DNA of 64,000 nt from Polynucleobacter acidiphobus (GCF_003065385.1 NZ_CP023277.1:636044-700043), one strand, 5' to 3'. Positions 18,964 through 27,899 are shown, numbered from the stretch's first letter. Numbers and translations are program-made. The notes: a model not told the origin generated them from the sequence alone.

Positions 18964-20424
18964 ATGAATCAAACTTCATCGACACAGACTGCTGGCGACA
19001 GTAAGCCTGTGATCGAGATCGTGGAGCAGTCGCTTTACGAAGTTCGTAAACATATCTATCCGCGCTCGGTTAGCGGACCCTTTGCAAGTTGGCGTTTGGT
19101 CTTTGTGGTTCTGACCCAGTTGCTGTATTACGGATTGCCATGGCTCAGTTGGAATGATCGTCAGGCCGTTTTATTTGATTTGGTGCAGCGTAAGTTTTAC
19201 ATCTTTGGCTTGGTGTTGTGGCCGCAGGATGTGATCTATCTTACGCTTCTTCTGATTTTGTCGGCGCTTAGTCTCTTTCTATTTACTGCAGTCGCAGGCC
19301 GTTTATTTTGTGGCTACGCTTGTCCACAAACGGTCTATACCGAAATTTTCATGTGGATAGAGCGCAAAGTGGAGGGCGATCGGTTTGCTCGCATTCGCTT
19401 GGATGGAGAAGAGTGGCCTTGGAGTTTTAAAAAATGGCGACTGAAGATCACCAAGCATGCTTTGTGGATTGCAATCGCTTTGTGGACTGGATTTACCTTT
19501 ATTGGATATTTCACGCCCATTAAAGAGCTAAGTGCCAACATCTTGGCTTTTTCTTTGGGGCCATGGCAAACCTTTTGGCTGTTCTTTTATAGCTTTGCAA
19601 CATGGGGCAATGCGGGCTTTATGCGCGAGCAGGTTTGTAAATATATGTGCCCGTATGCCCGTTTTCAAAGTGTGATGGTCGACAAAGACACCTTTGTGGT
19701 GACCTATGACAAGATGCGTGGTGAGCCGCGGGGTAGTCGTAATAAATCAGACAATCAAGCTCAGAAGGGCTTAGGGGATTGTGTCGATTGCAGTATCTGT
19801 GTGCAGGTATGCCCCACGGGGATTGATATTCGTGATGGTTTGCAATATATGTGCATCGGCTGCGGCGCCTGTATCGATGCTTGTAATCAAGTCATGGATA
19901 AGATGCACTATCCCAAGGGCTTGGTGCGCTATACCACGGAGCGCGCCATGCTCAATCGCGAGTCAAATCAATCAGCACGTAGTCATTTGTTTCGCCCGCG
20001 CATCTTGATCTACACCTCAATTGTTTTGGTGTTGACTTCGGTGTTCTTATTTTCGCTCTTGACGCGCAACCCTTTGCGAGTCGATGTAATGCGTGACCGC
20101 GGTGCTCTAGCCCGTGAGGTTGATGGGCGCTATATTGAGAATGTCTATCGGGTCCAACTCATGAACTCTTCTGAGTCGCCGATGCGAGTCGATATTAAAG
20201 CAACCGGTTTGCCAGACATTGCAGTATTGGATTCTAGCGGCAAGGTTCTTCATAGTGTGGTGATTGCGCCAGCTAGTAATTTATTGATTCCAGTGAAGGC
20301 AAGCGTAGCGATCAATGAAGTGATATCCGGATCGCACCCGATTCAGTTCCAGTTTCGTGGGCAAGAGGGCGAATATATTCGCTCGCGCGATGAAAAATCA
20401 AGTTTTATTGTGCCACGCCAATAA
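18964..20424 (+). CDS. ccoG: cbb3 oxidase accessory protein CcoG (RdxA/FixG), iron-sulfur
   Basis: A 486-residue membrane iron-sulfur protein that acts in cbb3 assembly, known in other bacteria as a copper reductase for CuB delivery. It has several N-terminal membrane segments, the motif GYACPQTVYTEIFMWIERK, and two ferredoxin-like clusters, CVDCSICVQVCP and CIGCGACIDAC. The C-terminal third is an Ig-like periplasmic domain. It starts 4 bases after ccoP and is part of the same operon. Confidence 0.94.
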   Translation: MNQTSSTQTAGDSKPVIEIVEQSLYEVRKHIYPRSVSGPFASWRLVFVVLTQLLYYGLPWLSWNDRQAVLFDLVQRKFYIFGLVLWPQDVIYLTLLLILSALSLFLFTAVAGRLFCGYACPQTVYTEIFMWIERKVEGDRFARIRLDGEEWPWSFKKWRLKITKHALWIAIALWTGFTFIGYFTPIKELSANILAFSLGPWQTFWLFFYSFATWGNAGFMREQVCKYMCPYARFQSVMVDKDTFVVTYDKMRGEPRGSRNKSDNQAQKGLGDCVDCSICVQVCPTGIDIRDGLQYMCIGCGACIDACNQVMDKMHYPKGLVRYTTERAMLNRESNQSARSHLFRPRILIYTSIVLVLTSVFLFSLLTRNPLRVDVMRDRGALAREVDGRYIENVYRVQLMNSSESPMRVDIKATGLPDIAVLDSSGKVLHSVVIAPASNLLIPVKASVAINEVISGSHPIQFQFRGQEGEYIRSRDEKSSFIVPRQ

Positions 20425-20436
20425 AGGGAGTTCGTT

Positions 20437-20625
20437 ATGAAATCAGAATCACAAATTTCAAAACCTTGGTGGAAACAGCTCTGGCCCTGGTTATTAATTC
20501 TGGGACCTGCCTTGGCAGCGATTGGTTGTGCGATCACCATTTATTTGGCATTTACCGTACATGCTGATGAACCCGTGCGCGATGGCATTAAGCGGGGCCT
20601 GAAGGTTGAACAGGTGCAACCGTGA
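20437..20625 (+). CDS. Short CcoH/FixH-like membrane protein
   Basis: A 62-residue protein with one membrane helix preceded by PWWKQLWPWLLILGP, resembling the start of FixH/CcoH, and a short tail GIKRGLKVEQVQP that recalls the family's conserved YYKEGL segment. Full CcoH proteins are about 150 residues with a periplasmic domain, which is absent here. It follows ccoG directly, where ccoH is expected, so I read it as a minimal CcoH. Its stop overlaps the next gene's GTG start (GTGA). Confidence 0.7.
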   Translation: MKSESQISKPWWKQLWPWLLILGPALAAIGCAITIYLAFTVHADEPVRDGIKRGLKVEQVQP

Positions 20626-20882
20626 AACTCAAGACAGCCATTTGGATTCTTTGGCCATCCTTTTTGGCAGCCATTATTGCTGAAGGTTTGGTATTTAGTT
20701 TATTTAAGCCTGAGGATTTACTGCTGTTTGGCCAGCCGCATCAATTATCGAACGAGGCGATTTACTCAATTGGTTTTTTTGCCTTTTGGTCGATTTGCGC
20801 GATTTCAAGCGCGATCTCATTATTTATCGTACGCGACTGTTTCTTAAACTCTAAGTCAGCAGACGATGATCTGCTTAACTAA
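20622..20882 (+). CDS. Two-helix membrane protein of the cco cluster
   Basis: An 86-residue protein with two hydrophobic segments (residues 5-27 and 49-72) and an acidic end SADDDLLN. It starts with GTG overlapping the stop of the short ccoH-like gene, so it is part of the cco transcript. I do not recognise a named family. The location implies a role linked to cbb3 oxidase assembly or stability. It ends convergently with the FNR gene with an 8-base overlap. Confidence 0.7.
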   Translation: MKLKTAIWILWPSFLAAIIAEGLVFSLFKPEDLLLFGQPHQLSNEAIYSIGFFAFWSICAISSAISLFIVRDCFLNSKSADDDLLN

Positions 20883-21639
20883 GTCGCACGGGCGATGAGC
20901 AGTTGGTTTTCTCATTCGCGTTTGGCACTCCAGCGAGTTGATAAAGCCCCTCAATATCAATCAGTTTGACGTGCCGTTGTTTGATTTGCAATAAACCCGA
21001 CTCGGTAAAGCGTGACAACATTCGACTTACTGTTTCAATTTGAATCCCAAGATAGCTACCAATGTCCTCACGACTCATCTTTAAATCAAATTCAGTAAAT
21101 TCATATCCGCGAGCGGCATATCGTTGGGATAGGTTAATTAAAAAACCTGCGAGTCGTTCTTCGGCTCTGAGAGTTCCCAATGACAGTAAATGATGTTGAT
21201 CCTGAGTTAGTTCACGACTTAAGATGCGATGGAATTGATGCTGCAAACTGGGAATTTGTGATGCTAAGTTCTCGAATTCGGAGAAGCGAATGATACAAAC
21301 CTCACTCTCTTCAAGCGCAATTGCATTGGATTGGTATTGGTGCTCGCCAATGCCGTCTAAACCCAAAATCTCACCAGGCATATGAAAGCCAATGATTTGT
21401 GCGCGACCATCCGGTAATGAGTGCTCAGTTTTTAGGGTACCAAAACGAACGCTGTATATGGCGTTGAGCGGTTCACCGTGTCGGTATAAAGTGTCACCCT
21501 TGTGGAGATGGACTCGATCTTTGACGAGGGTGTCCACTTGGGTCACTTCGTTGGCAGAAAGACCAAGTGGCAAGCAAAATTGCCCCAAGACGCAGGTGGA
21601 GCATTTGTTCAGAATTTCTTTACTGGAAGAAATATTCAT
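20875..21639 (-). CDS. fnr: FNR/ANR-type oxygen-sensing transcription regulator
   Basis: A 254-residue Crp/Fnr-family regulator with the features of an oxygen-sensing FNR. N-terminal Cys13, Cys16 and Cys22 have the C-x2-C-x5-C spacing of E. coli FNR, and a fourth Cys in SEVCIIRF completes a [4Fe-4S] site. A cyclic-nucleotide-binding-like beta roll is followed by a helix-turn-helix with recognition helix ETVSRML; E, S and R are the residues that read TTGAT half-sites. Its predicted targets in this window are the boxes at 12497, 15672 and probably 53610. It converges on the cco operon. Confidence 0.93.
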   Translation of the reverse strand: MNISSSKEILNKCSTCVLGQFCLPLGLSANEVTQVDTLVKDRVHLHKGDTLYRHGEPLNAIYSVRFGTLKTEHSLPDGRAQIIGFHMPGEILGLDGIGEHQYQSNAIALEESEVCIIRFSEFENLASQIPSLQHQFHRILSRELTQDQHHLLSLGTLRAEERLAGFLINLSQRYAARGYEFTEFDLKMSREDIGSYLGIQIETVSRMLSRFTESGLLQIKQRHVKLIDIEGLYQLAGVPNANEKTNCSSPVRLS

Positions 21640-21689
21640 GATGATGCATATTCTAGTCGAGTGTCCAAAAAACTTCTATTTCACGCCCC

Positions 21690-22412
21690 ATGCTCAGTAG
21701 CACATTATTTATCGGAATTCTCCTAGCCACAATGGCTAGCAGTTGGCATTGTGCCCTGATGTGCGGGGGAATTGCAGCCTCGATTGATCAATCGGTGGCA
21801 AAAATTAAGGTTTACCCCAATCGGTCAAAGGTCGTTTGGGATCAAATGGTGGTTCATTTGGCGAGGATTGCCAGTTATATGGCTTTGGGAGCGGGGGCTG
21901 CCTGGCTGGGAATTGCTTTTTGGAGACAAGAGGTGATCCCAATTCAGCGAGCATTATTTGGGATTACTGCCGGGATTCTCTTCTATCAAGCCTATCGGTT
22001 GATCAATCCAAGCGGTAAGAAAATCACCCATCTTTTTGGACAAAAGATTGCACAGGCCTTATCGCAATGGTGGGCAAAACACTTCGCAAAATCTCGCACT
22101 GGCCTGGCGCGCTGGATGACGGGGATGCTGTGGGGCTTGGTGCCGTGTAGTTTGGTGTATGGAGTCCTGGCCCTTGCATTTTTGTCGGGCGATCCAATCG
22201 TAGGCGCATTACTAATGCTGGCAATGGGATTGGGTACCTTGCCTAGCCTATTGGTATTTACTAAGGTCAGCGGTGCCTTGATGCAGTTCGGACAGAAGGT
22301 CTGGGTGAGATACCTTGCCGCACTCTTATTGATAGCAACCGCTGTGTATGGGTTTTATCGTGGCATGACCTTGCCAGCAGAGTTATTAAAGGGCGGCTTT
22401 TGTTTGACTTAA
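21690..22412 (+). CDS. TauE/SafE-UreH-like membrane protein of the cbb3 locus
   Basis: A 240-residue membrane protein with about six hydrophobic segments and the N-terminal motif HCALMCGG, typical of the UreH-like branch of the sulfite-exporter superfamily that is often encoded with cco genes. The His-Cys-Met-Cys cluster in the first helix suggests a metal (copper) site. It is divergent from fnr with 50 bases between. The likely role is copper handling for cbb3 assembly; this is inference from motif and location. It overlaps the end of the next gene by 4 bases. Confidence 0.8.
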   Translation: MLSSTLFIGILLATMASSWHCALMCGGIAASIDQSVAKIKVYPNRSKVVWDQMVVHLARIASYMALGAGAAWLGIAFWRQEVIPIQRALFGITAGILFYQAYRLINPSGKKITHLFGQKIAQALSQWWAKHFAKSRTGLARWMTGMLWGLVPCSLVYGVLALAFLSGDPIVGALLMLAMGLGTLPSLLVFTKVSGALMQFGQKVWVRYLAALLLIATAVYGFYRGMTLPAELLKGGFCLT

Positions 22413-23230
22413 AGCGCCTTCATTGCCAAACCAATCGCAACGAGCCCCGAGAAGCCCGCAAAAATGAGTTGAGTCCATTGGCTACTGATGCCAGGGGCAA
22501 TTAGGCGACCCGCCATCATTCCGACAATGGCGCCAATTGCGAATGGAATTGCGACTAACCAGTTCATGGTCCCAGCGAGCCCGGAGCCTGCAACACCCCC
22601 TAATGAAATCAGAGACAGAACGCCCAAGGAGGTCGCAACGATCGATTGCATTGGTAGATCACTAATGCGTTTGAGTGCGGGAACAATCACAAAGCCACCC
22701 CCAACGCCTAAAAGCCCTGATAAAAATCCTGCCAGTGCTCCAGAGCCAATCAGGGCACGTGCGCAAGGAACGGTCCAAATTAAGCGACCTATGGATAAGT
22801 CAAGGGAGCAGGGTACTGCCTTGGGTTCTTTGTAAATCCCCTTTGATTGTTGGTAGGCATCAACAAAAATTCGGACAGCGACGTAGAGGAGAACGATCGC
22901 AAAAATCAGCATCAAGGGTTGATTGGGAATTTGGTGCGCTAACCAAAGCCCTGCGGGGGATAGTAGCAAGCCGGCAAAGGCCAACAGCATGGCGGCGCGG
23001 TAGCGTAACAATCCAGTTTTCAAAGCCATGATGGCGCCTAGGGCAGATGATACGGTGACCGCCAATAGTCCAATCGGACTTGCCTCAACCATGGGCAGAT
23101 GGAGTACAAAGACGAGCAAAGGAACCGACAAGATCCCACCCCCGGCACCCGTTAGCGCCATGATGAGGCCAACGAATACGCCAAGCCCTGCAGGGATGAG
23201 GTGGGGTTGTAAAAGACCGATTAAATCCAT
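22409..23230 (-). CDS. Sulfite exporter TauE/SafE family permease
   Basis: A 273-residue membrane protein with about eight helices and two internal similar halves, each with a Gly-rich loop: GAGGGILSVPLLV near the start and GVGGGFVIVPALK in the second half, the hallmark of TauE/SafE sulfite or organosulfonate exporters. The ATG at 23230 is preferred over the TTG one codon upstream. It is divergent from a persulfide dioxygenase-like gene, sharing an AT-rich region with it, so a role in exporting sulfite made by persulfide oxidation is likely. Confidence 0.87.
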   Translation of the reverse strand: MDLIGLLQPHLIPAGLGVFVGLIMALTGAGGGILSVPLLVFVLHLPMVEASPIGLLAVTVSSALGAIMALKTGLLRYRAAMLLAFAGLLLSPAGLWLAHQIPNQPLMLIFAIVLLYVAVRIFVDAYQQSKGIYKEPKAVPCSLDLSIGRLIWTVPCARALIGSGALAGFLSGLLGVGGGFVIVPALKRISDLPMQSIVATSLGVLSLISLGGVAGSGLAGTMNWLVAIPFAIGAIVGMMAGRLIAPGISSQWTQLIFAGFSGLVAIGLAMKAL

Positions 23231-23260
23231 CAAGATAGTATCAACGACTTGCCTTTAGTT

Positions 23261-23297
23261 AAATCATAATATATTATATATTTATATATATTGTAAT
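23261..23297. promoter_or_regulatory. AT-rich palindromic operator region of the sulfide-responsive cluster
   Basis: The space between the divergent exporter and persulfide-dioxygenase genes holds a run of almost pure A/T. ATAATATATTAT at 23266-23277 is a perfect 12-base palindrome and an imperfect TATA-rich inverted repeat follows. BigR/SqrR-type ArsR repressors are known to bind AT-rich palindromes before such genes, and one is encoded two genes downstream. Assignment as its operator is inference. Confidence 0.6.
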
Positions 23298-23320
23298 TCA
23301 CCTTGGATAAGGAGTAAAGC

Positions 23321-24184
23321 ATGCAAAAGCCAATCGTCAAAGCCTTTTTTGATCAGGGAACATGGACCTTTACCTACGTGGTTTATGAAAAACCGAATAC
23401 GCCATGCGTGGTGATCGATTCGGTACTGAACTATGACCCAAAATCCGGTCGTACTAAAACCAAGTCTGCAGACGAGGTGATTGCCTTTGTCAAAGAGCAG
23501 GGGTTAACTGTCGATTGGATTTTAGAGACCCATGCGCATGCGGATCATCTCAGTGCTGCGCCGTATCTTCAAAAGCATCTTGGTGGCAAGATCGCCATTG
23601 GTTCGCATATTCAGGATGTGCAAAAAGTATTTAAAGGAATTTTCAATCTTGAGAGTGAGTTTCCAACCAATGGCTCCCAATTTGATTACTTGATCGAAGA
23701 GGGCCTGGATTTGCATGCGGGTAACTTAACTATCCACCCCTTATTTGTTCCCGGACATACACCAGCATGCATGGCCTACGTGATTGGCGACGCCATCTTT
23801 GTTGGCGATACGATCTTCATGCCCGATGTTGGAACTGCGCGTTGTGATTTCCCGGGCGGGAACGCCAATACGCTTTACCAGTCGATGCAAAAGATTTTGT
23901 CCTACCCAGATGACACGCGTTTATTCATGTGCCACGACTATCCCCCTGCCGACCGTCCGATTGCCTATGAAACCACCGTGGGTGAAGAGAAGCGGAAAAA
24001 TATTCATGTACATCAGGGGGTGACCGAAGCGCAGTTTGTAGAGATGCGTAATCAGCGTGATAAGACCTTGGAGATGCCAGTTTTGATCTTGCCCTCAATT
24101 CAGGTCAACATCCGTGCCGGTCATCCACCGCCTGCTGAGACGAATGGCAAGACTTATCTCAAAATCCCGTTCAATGTTCTCTAA
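23321..24184 (+). CDS. Persulfide dioxygenase-like MBL-fold hydrolase (Blh/ETHE1-like)
   Basis: A 287-residue metallo-beta-lactamase-fold protein of the group linked to BigR (Blh, persulfide dioxygenase-like), which oxidises glutathione persulfide to sulfite. The iron motif THAHADH is near residue 69, with further ligands in VPGHTPACMAYV (His) and VGDTIFMPDVGTARCDFPGG (Asp), and a late His in MCHDYPP. AAGGAG precedes the ATG. Downstream lie the ArsR regulator and a DUF2892 protein, and divergent to it a TauE exporter: a typical sulfide-detoxification set. Confidence 0.87.
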   Translation: MQKPIVKAFFDQGTWTFTYVVYEKPNTPCVVIDSVLNYDPKSGRTKTKSADEVIAFVKEQGLTVDWILETHAHADHLSAAPYLQKHLGGKIAIGSHIQDVQKVFKGIFNLESEFPTNGSQFDYLIEEGLDLHAGNLTIHPLFVPGHTPACMAYVIGDAIFVGDTIFMPDVGTARCDFPGGNANTLYQSMQKILSYPDDTRLFMCHDYPPADRPIAYETTVGEEKRKNIHVHQGVTEAQFVEMRNQRDKTLEMPVLILPSIQVNIRAGHPPPAETNGKTYLKIPFNVL

Positions 24185-24201
24185 TTGCCAACTGAGTGAC
24201 T

Positions 24202-24501
24202 ATGAATATCAATTTAAAGAAAATGCGCCAATCGGCTGATAAAGCAGTTGACTTAATGAAGGTTTTGGGAAATCGAGATCGAATGATGTTGTTGTGCGAA
24301 ATTAACCAAGGGGAAAAATGCGTGGGTGAGTTGGAAGATTCCTTGGATATTCATCAGCCAACCCTCTCACAGCAACTAACGGTATTACGTAAGAAAAAGC
24401 TAGTGAAAACCCGTCGCGAGGGTAAGCAAATTTATTACTCCAGCGCTAATCCCGTGGCGATGTCGGTGATGAACTTGCTCTACCAAAATTACTGTAAATA
24501 A
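24202..24501 (+). CDS. ArsR-family repressor, BigR/SqrR-like
   Basis: A 99-residue winged-helix ArsR regulator. The helix-turn-helix VGELEDSLDIHQPTLSQQL is clear, and the wing has RREGKQIYYS. Cysteines are in MLLCEINQGEKC and at the C-terminal NYCK. In BigR and SqrR a pair of cysteines, one near residue 40 and one near the C-terminus, forms a disulfide or tetrasulfide on exposure to persulfide and releases DNA. A GTG two codons upstream is in frame; the ATG at 24202 is preferred. It probably represses its own operon and the divergent exporter. Confidence 0.82.
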   Translation: MNINLKKMRQSADKAVDLMKVLGNRDRMMLLCEINQGEKCVGELEDSLDIHQPTLSQQLTVLRKKKLVKTRREGKQIYYSSANPVAMSVMNLLYQNYCK

Positions 24502-24524
24502 CCAATTGATTTAAAAGGAGGTTT

Positions 24525-24716
24525 ATGATGCAATGTAACGTCGGCCATACAGATCGGGTCCTGCGAATTACGGCAGGAAGTTTATTAATTCTTTTATCTT
24601 TAAGCGGAGTGATTGGAGCATGGGGCTGGATCGGGGTTGTGCCATTAGCAACCGGCATCTTTCGTTTCTGCCCAGCATATCCGCTCTTAGGGATGAATAC
24701 CGCCAAGAAAAAGTAG
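24525..24716 (+). CDS. DUF2892 (YgaP-type membrane domain) protein
   Basis: A 63-residue membrane protein with two helices, with the family pattern NVGHTDRVLRITAG at the start and FCPAYPLLGMNT at the end. Such proteins occur in sulfide or rhodanese gene clusters and resemble the membrane part of YgaP. AAAAGGAGG is a strong ribosome site. It is the last gene of the BigR-type operon. Confidence 0.85.
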   Translation: MMQCNVGHTDRVLRITAGSLLILLSLSGVIGAWGWIGVVPLATGIFRFCPAYPLLGMNTAKKK

Positions 24717-24726
24717 CGCATTAATT

Positions 24727-26112
24727 ATGGGCAGTTTCAAGGAAGACTTCAAAGATACCGTTGTTGCCCTTCTTGAAACGGCTCAGGACCAGTACCGTGA
24801 TGCCGTTAGTTTCGTTAAAGAAACATGGCCACTGCTTGTCCTTTTGGCCATTATTTTAATTGGCCTCATCGCCTACTGGAATCCACCGCCCCCGCGTTAC
24901 GTCATGATGGCCTCAGGTATCGAAGGGGGGTCGTACGAGCAATTAGCGGCCAAGTATGTGGAGTTCTTTGCAAAAAAAGGCGTCACCATTGAGCTGGTAC
25001 GCACCGAAGGTTCCCAAGAAAATATTAATCGCCTCGCGGATCGTAAAGATCCAGTTCAAGCAGCGTTTGTTCAGGGCGGTTCCTTGCATGCCAAACAAGT
25101 TCCTGGTGTTGAGTCGCTTGGCAGTATTGACTATGAGCCGATTTGGGTCTTCTACAGAGGACCGTTTCTAAAAAATGGTGCCTTAGATCTTGATCGACTT
25201 GCCAAGGCTCGGGTAGCGATTGGCCCTGAGGGTAGCGGCACTCATGTTCAAGCAACGAAAATCTTTGGTGCTGGGCAAGTGATACACATGCCAACCTTCT
25301 TGTCCTTAGAAAACGAACAGGCAGTCAGCGCCTTACAAAAGGGTGAGATTGATATGGTAGTGATGGTCGATGGCTTGCGTGCAAAAAATGTACAAACTCT
25401 GTTAAATGATCCGAATATTAAAATTCTTAACTTTGTTCGCGCCGCAGCTTACACCAAAAATATTCATTACCTAGAAGAGCTTGAGGTACCAATGGGCGCT
25501 TTTAATATTGCGCGTAATTTTCCACCCACCGATATCAACATGATTTCCACGGTCACTAATTTGCTGATTGATGATCGGATGCACCCAGCGATTCAGTTTC
25601 TATTTTTAATGGCGGCGCAAGAGATCAATGGCAAAGAATCATTTTTTGCCAAGCGGGGCCAGTTTCCAGCTTTTATGAACTCGGAGTTTCCGGAAAGTCC
25701 AATTGCGCAACAGTTTCAGCAGCGCGGTTTGCCGGTCTTAATGGATTTCTTACCATTTTGGGTGGCTGAATTTATCCATCGCATGTTCTTTACCTTGCTG
25801 CCATTCTTTGCGATTGCCTATCCGATCCTTCTCTCCCTGCCTAGCTATCGCTTGAGGCGTGTGCGAGCAAAACTCAATCGTATTTATGGTGAATTAAAGT
25901 TTTTTGAGAATGATTTGTTAATCAGCTACGATCCCAACAAGATGCCTGAGTATTTGGAAACGTTATCCGATATGGAAAGACGTGCCTTGGCTTTGAAAGT
26001 TCCAAAGAGTGCCTCCAGTGATTTTTACACGCTCAGAAGTAGCATTGATTATGTACGTAATGCGCTTAATCGGGGCGATCACCAGATTCTGGGTCGTGAG
26101 AGTTCAATTTGA
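24727..26112 (+). CDS. TAXI-family TRAP solute-binding protein, membrane anchored
   Basis: A 461-residue protein with an N-terminal membrane anchor (about residues 33-51), a TAXI-type periplasmic binding domain (ASGIEGGSYEQLAAKY at the start, then IGPEGSGTHVQA) and a further hydrophobic segment near residues 345-370 followed by a charged C-terminal tail. TAXI proteins bind dicarboxylates or amino acids for TRAP transporters, but no dctQM-like membrane genes are adjacent, and the C-terminal membrane helix is unusual for a transport binding protein. It may act as a sensor or stabiliser rather than a transporter part. Its stop overlaps the next gene. Confidence 0.8.
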   Translation: MGSFKEDFKDTVVALLETAQDQYRDAVSFVKETWPLLVLLAIILIGLIAYWNPPPPRYVMMASGIEGGSYEQLAAKYVEFFAKKGVTIELVRTEGSQENINRLADRKDPVQAAFVQGGSLHAKQVPGVESLGSIDYEPIWVFYRGPFLKNGALDLDRLAKARVAIGPEGSGTHVQATKIFGAGQVIHMPTFLSLENEQAVSALQKGEIDMVVMVDGLRAKNVQTLLNDPNIKILNFVRAAAYTKNIHYLEELEVPMGAFNIARNFPPTDINMISTVTNLLIDDRMHPAIQFLFLMAAQEINGKESFFAKRGQFPAFMNSEFPESPIAQQFQQRGLPVLMDFLPFWVAEFIHRMFFTLLPFFAIAYPILLSLPSYRLRRVRAKLNRIYGELKFFENDLLISYDPNKMPEYLETLSDMERRALALKVPKSASSDFYTLRSSIDYVRNALNRGDHQILGRESSI

Positions 26113-27302
26113 TTTGGGATGCCATCATTGTTGGTGGCGGAGCTGCCGGACTCTTTTGCGCTGGAATTGCTGGACAGCGTGGTAAAAAAGTTCTGGTACT
26201 GGATCATGCTCCAGTATTAGGAGAGAAGATTCGTATTAGTGGTGGCGGGCGGTGTAATTTCACAAATCTGAACTCAGCCCCCGAGCATTTTTTATCCCTC
26301 AATCCCCACTTTGTAAAAAGCCCCCTGGCGCGGTATTCATCAAAGGACTTCATTAATCTCGTACGTGAGTACCGCATTCCGTTTCATGAGAAACATCGCG
26401 GCCAATTATTTTGTGACGACTCTGCAAAAGACATTATCCAGATGCTGTTGACTGAGTGTCATAAGGGTGGAGTCACTATTGAGCACCCAGTATCCGTTAC
26501 CCAAATTATCAAATCGCAATCGAACTGGACTTTAGAAACAACGGATGGAATCAAGAAAGCGACCCATTTAATCATTGCGACCGGAGGATTACCGGTACCG
26601 GCGATTGGTGCAAGTGATTTCGGTCTACAAATTGCCAAGCAGTTTGAAATCCCAACCACTTCGGTGCGTCCTGCATTGGTACCACTCGCATTCACCTCAG
26701 ACGAGTTTTCAGTATTCACCAGCTTGGCTGGGATAAGCTTGGAAGCTAGCGTCCAGGCAGGACAGCGTAACCACGGTTATGGAACCTATCGTTTTGATGA
26801 AGATCTTTTGATAACCCATAAAGGGCTCTCAGGACCGGCCATTTTGCAAGCCAGTAGCTATTGGCATGAGGGCGAAGCGATCCACATCAATTGGCTAGGA
26901 AAGACTGATTTTGATGCGATCTTTTCTGAGGCGCACCAGAAAACAGTTGATACCGCTCTTGCAGAGGTATTGCCGCAACGCGTTGCACAATTGTTGACCG
27001 AGCAACTCAATCTTACAAAACGTAATTGGGCAGAAGTCTCTAAGAAAGATCGAGAAGCCTTGCGTACCCATTTAACCAAGGCACAGATGAAGCCTGCGGG
27101 AACTCTAGGTTGGAAAAAGGCAGAGGTCATGTTGGGTGGGGTCGATACCAAAGCATTAGATGGCAAAACGATGATGGCCAAACAACATCAAAATCTTTAC
27201 TTCATTGGCGAGTGTGTGGATGTTACGGGTCATCTTGGAGGGCATAATTTTCAGTGGGCCTGGTCATCAGCGTTTGTTTGCGCAAATGCCCTATTAAATT
27301 AG
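26109..27302 (+). CDS. HI0933-like FAD-dependent oxidoreductase
   Basis: A 397-residue flavoprotein of the HI0933 (BaiN-like) family. The N-terminal FAD motif GGGAAGLFCAG, the family signature SGGGRCNFTN and the C-terminal GGHNFQWAWSSAFV are present. The start appears to be TTG at 26109, overlapping the previous stop (TTGA); no ATG lies before the FAD motif. Substrates of this family are largely unknown; some members reduce flavin-linked steroid intermediates. Co-transcribed with the TAXI gene. Confidence 0.82.
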   Translation: MIWDAIIVGGGAAGLFCAGIAGQRGKKVLVLDHAPVLGEKIRISGGGRCNFTNLNSAPEHFLSLNPHFVKSPLARYSSKDFINLVREYRIPFHEKHRGQLFCDDSAKDIIQMLLTECHKGGVTIEHPVSVTQIIKSQSNWTLETTDGIKKATHLIIATGGLPVPAIGASDFGLQIAKQFEIPTTSVRPALVPLAFTSDEFSVFTSLAGISLEASVQAGQRNHGYGTYRFDEDLLITHKGLSGPAILQASSYWHEGEAIHINWLGKTDFDAIFSEAHQKTVDTALAEVLPQRVAQLLTEQLNLTKRNWAEVSKKDREALRTHLTKAQMKPAGTLGWKKAEVMLGGVDTKALDGKTMMAKQHQNLYFIGECVDVTGHLGGHNFQWAWSSAFVCANALLN

Positions 27303-27306
27303 TCGA

Positions 27307-27330
27307 CTTAAGTAGTCTTAAGGGTTTTTA
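27307..27330 (+). terminator. Possible terminator before the AOR operon
   Basis: The sequence CTTAAG-TAGT-CTTAAG (27307-27322) can form a 6-bp hairpin with a 4-base loop and is followed by GGGTTTTT. It lies 5 bases after the flavoprotein stop. The stem is AT-rich, so termination may be weak; the repeat could instead be a regulator site for the AOR operon. Confidence 0.4.
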
Positions 27331-27425
27331 CTGACTCGTTTGCAAGACCCTTGTTCTTCATTCCCCTTGTCCGTAATATGGAAGAAAATAAGCAAAATTA
27401 TCATTTACTTGATGGGGACTTTCTA

Positions 27426-27899
27426 ATGCAGAAATCATTATTAATTAATGCTGATAAATGCACGGGTTGCTTGCAATGCGAAATGGCATGTAGTTATGAA
27501 AACTACGGCGTCTTTAATACTGCTAAATCCCGCATTAAGGTCTTTGATTTTCATACTACTGGAAAAAAGGTTCCTTATACCTGCACTCAATGCGATGAGG
27601 CGTGGTGTTTAAAGGCCTGCCCAGTTGATGCAATTCGGATTGATGCAAGCACTGGAGCAAAAGTAGTCATTGAAGATGTGTGCGTCGGTTGCAAAGTCTG
27701 TACCATCTCATGCCCATTTGGCACGATTAATTATGTTCAGGATTCCGGTAAAGTCCAGAAATGCGATCTCTGCGGGGGCGATCCAGCATGCGCCACCTCC
27801 TGCCCGACGGGCGCCATTACCTATGTCGACGCCGATTGGACTGGCCTAGATCGAATGAGAGCTTGGGCAGACAAGCTTGGCAACCAACCCGCCGCTTAA
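27426..27899 (+). CDS. Ferredoxin-like electron transfer subunit of aldehyde oxidoreductase (AorA-type)
   Basis: A 157-residue protein with four clusters of cysteines for [4Fe-4S] centres: CTGCLQCEMAC, CTQCDEAWCLKAC, CVGCKVCTISC and CDLCGGDPACATSC. It resembles AorA of the tungsten aldehyde oxidoreductase AorABC of Aromatoleum, which shuttles electrons between the catalytic AorB and flavin AorC subunits. In-frame ATGs exist at 27351 and 27378, but GGGGA at 27414-27418 and family similarity fix the start at 27426. First gene of a run of six. Confidence 0.85.
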   Translation: MQKSLLINADKCTGCLQCEMACSYENYGVFNTAKSRIKVFDFHTTGKKVPYTCTQCDEAWCLKACPVDAIRIDASTGAKVVIEDVCVGCKVCTISCPFGTINYVQDSGKVQKCDLCGGDPACATSCPTGAITYVDADWTGLDRMRAWADKLGNQPAA

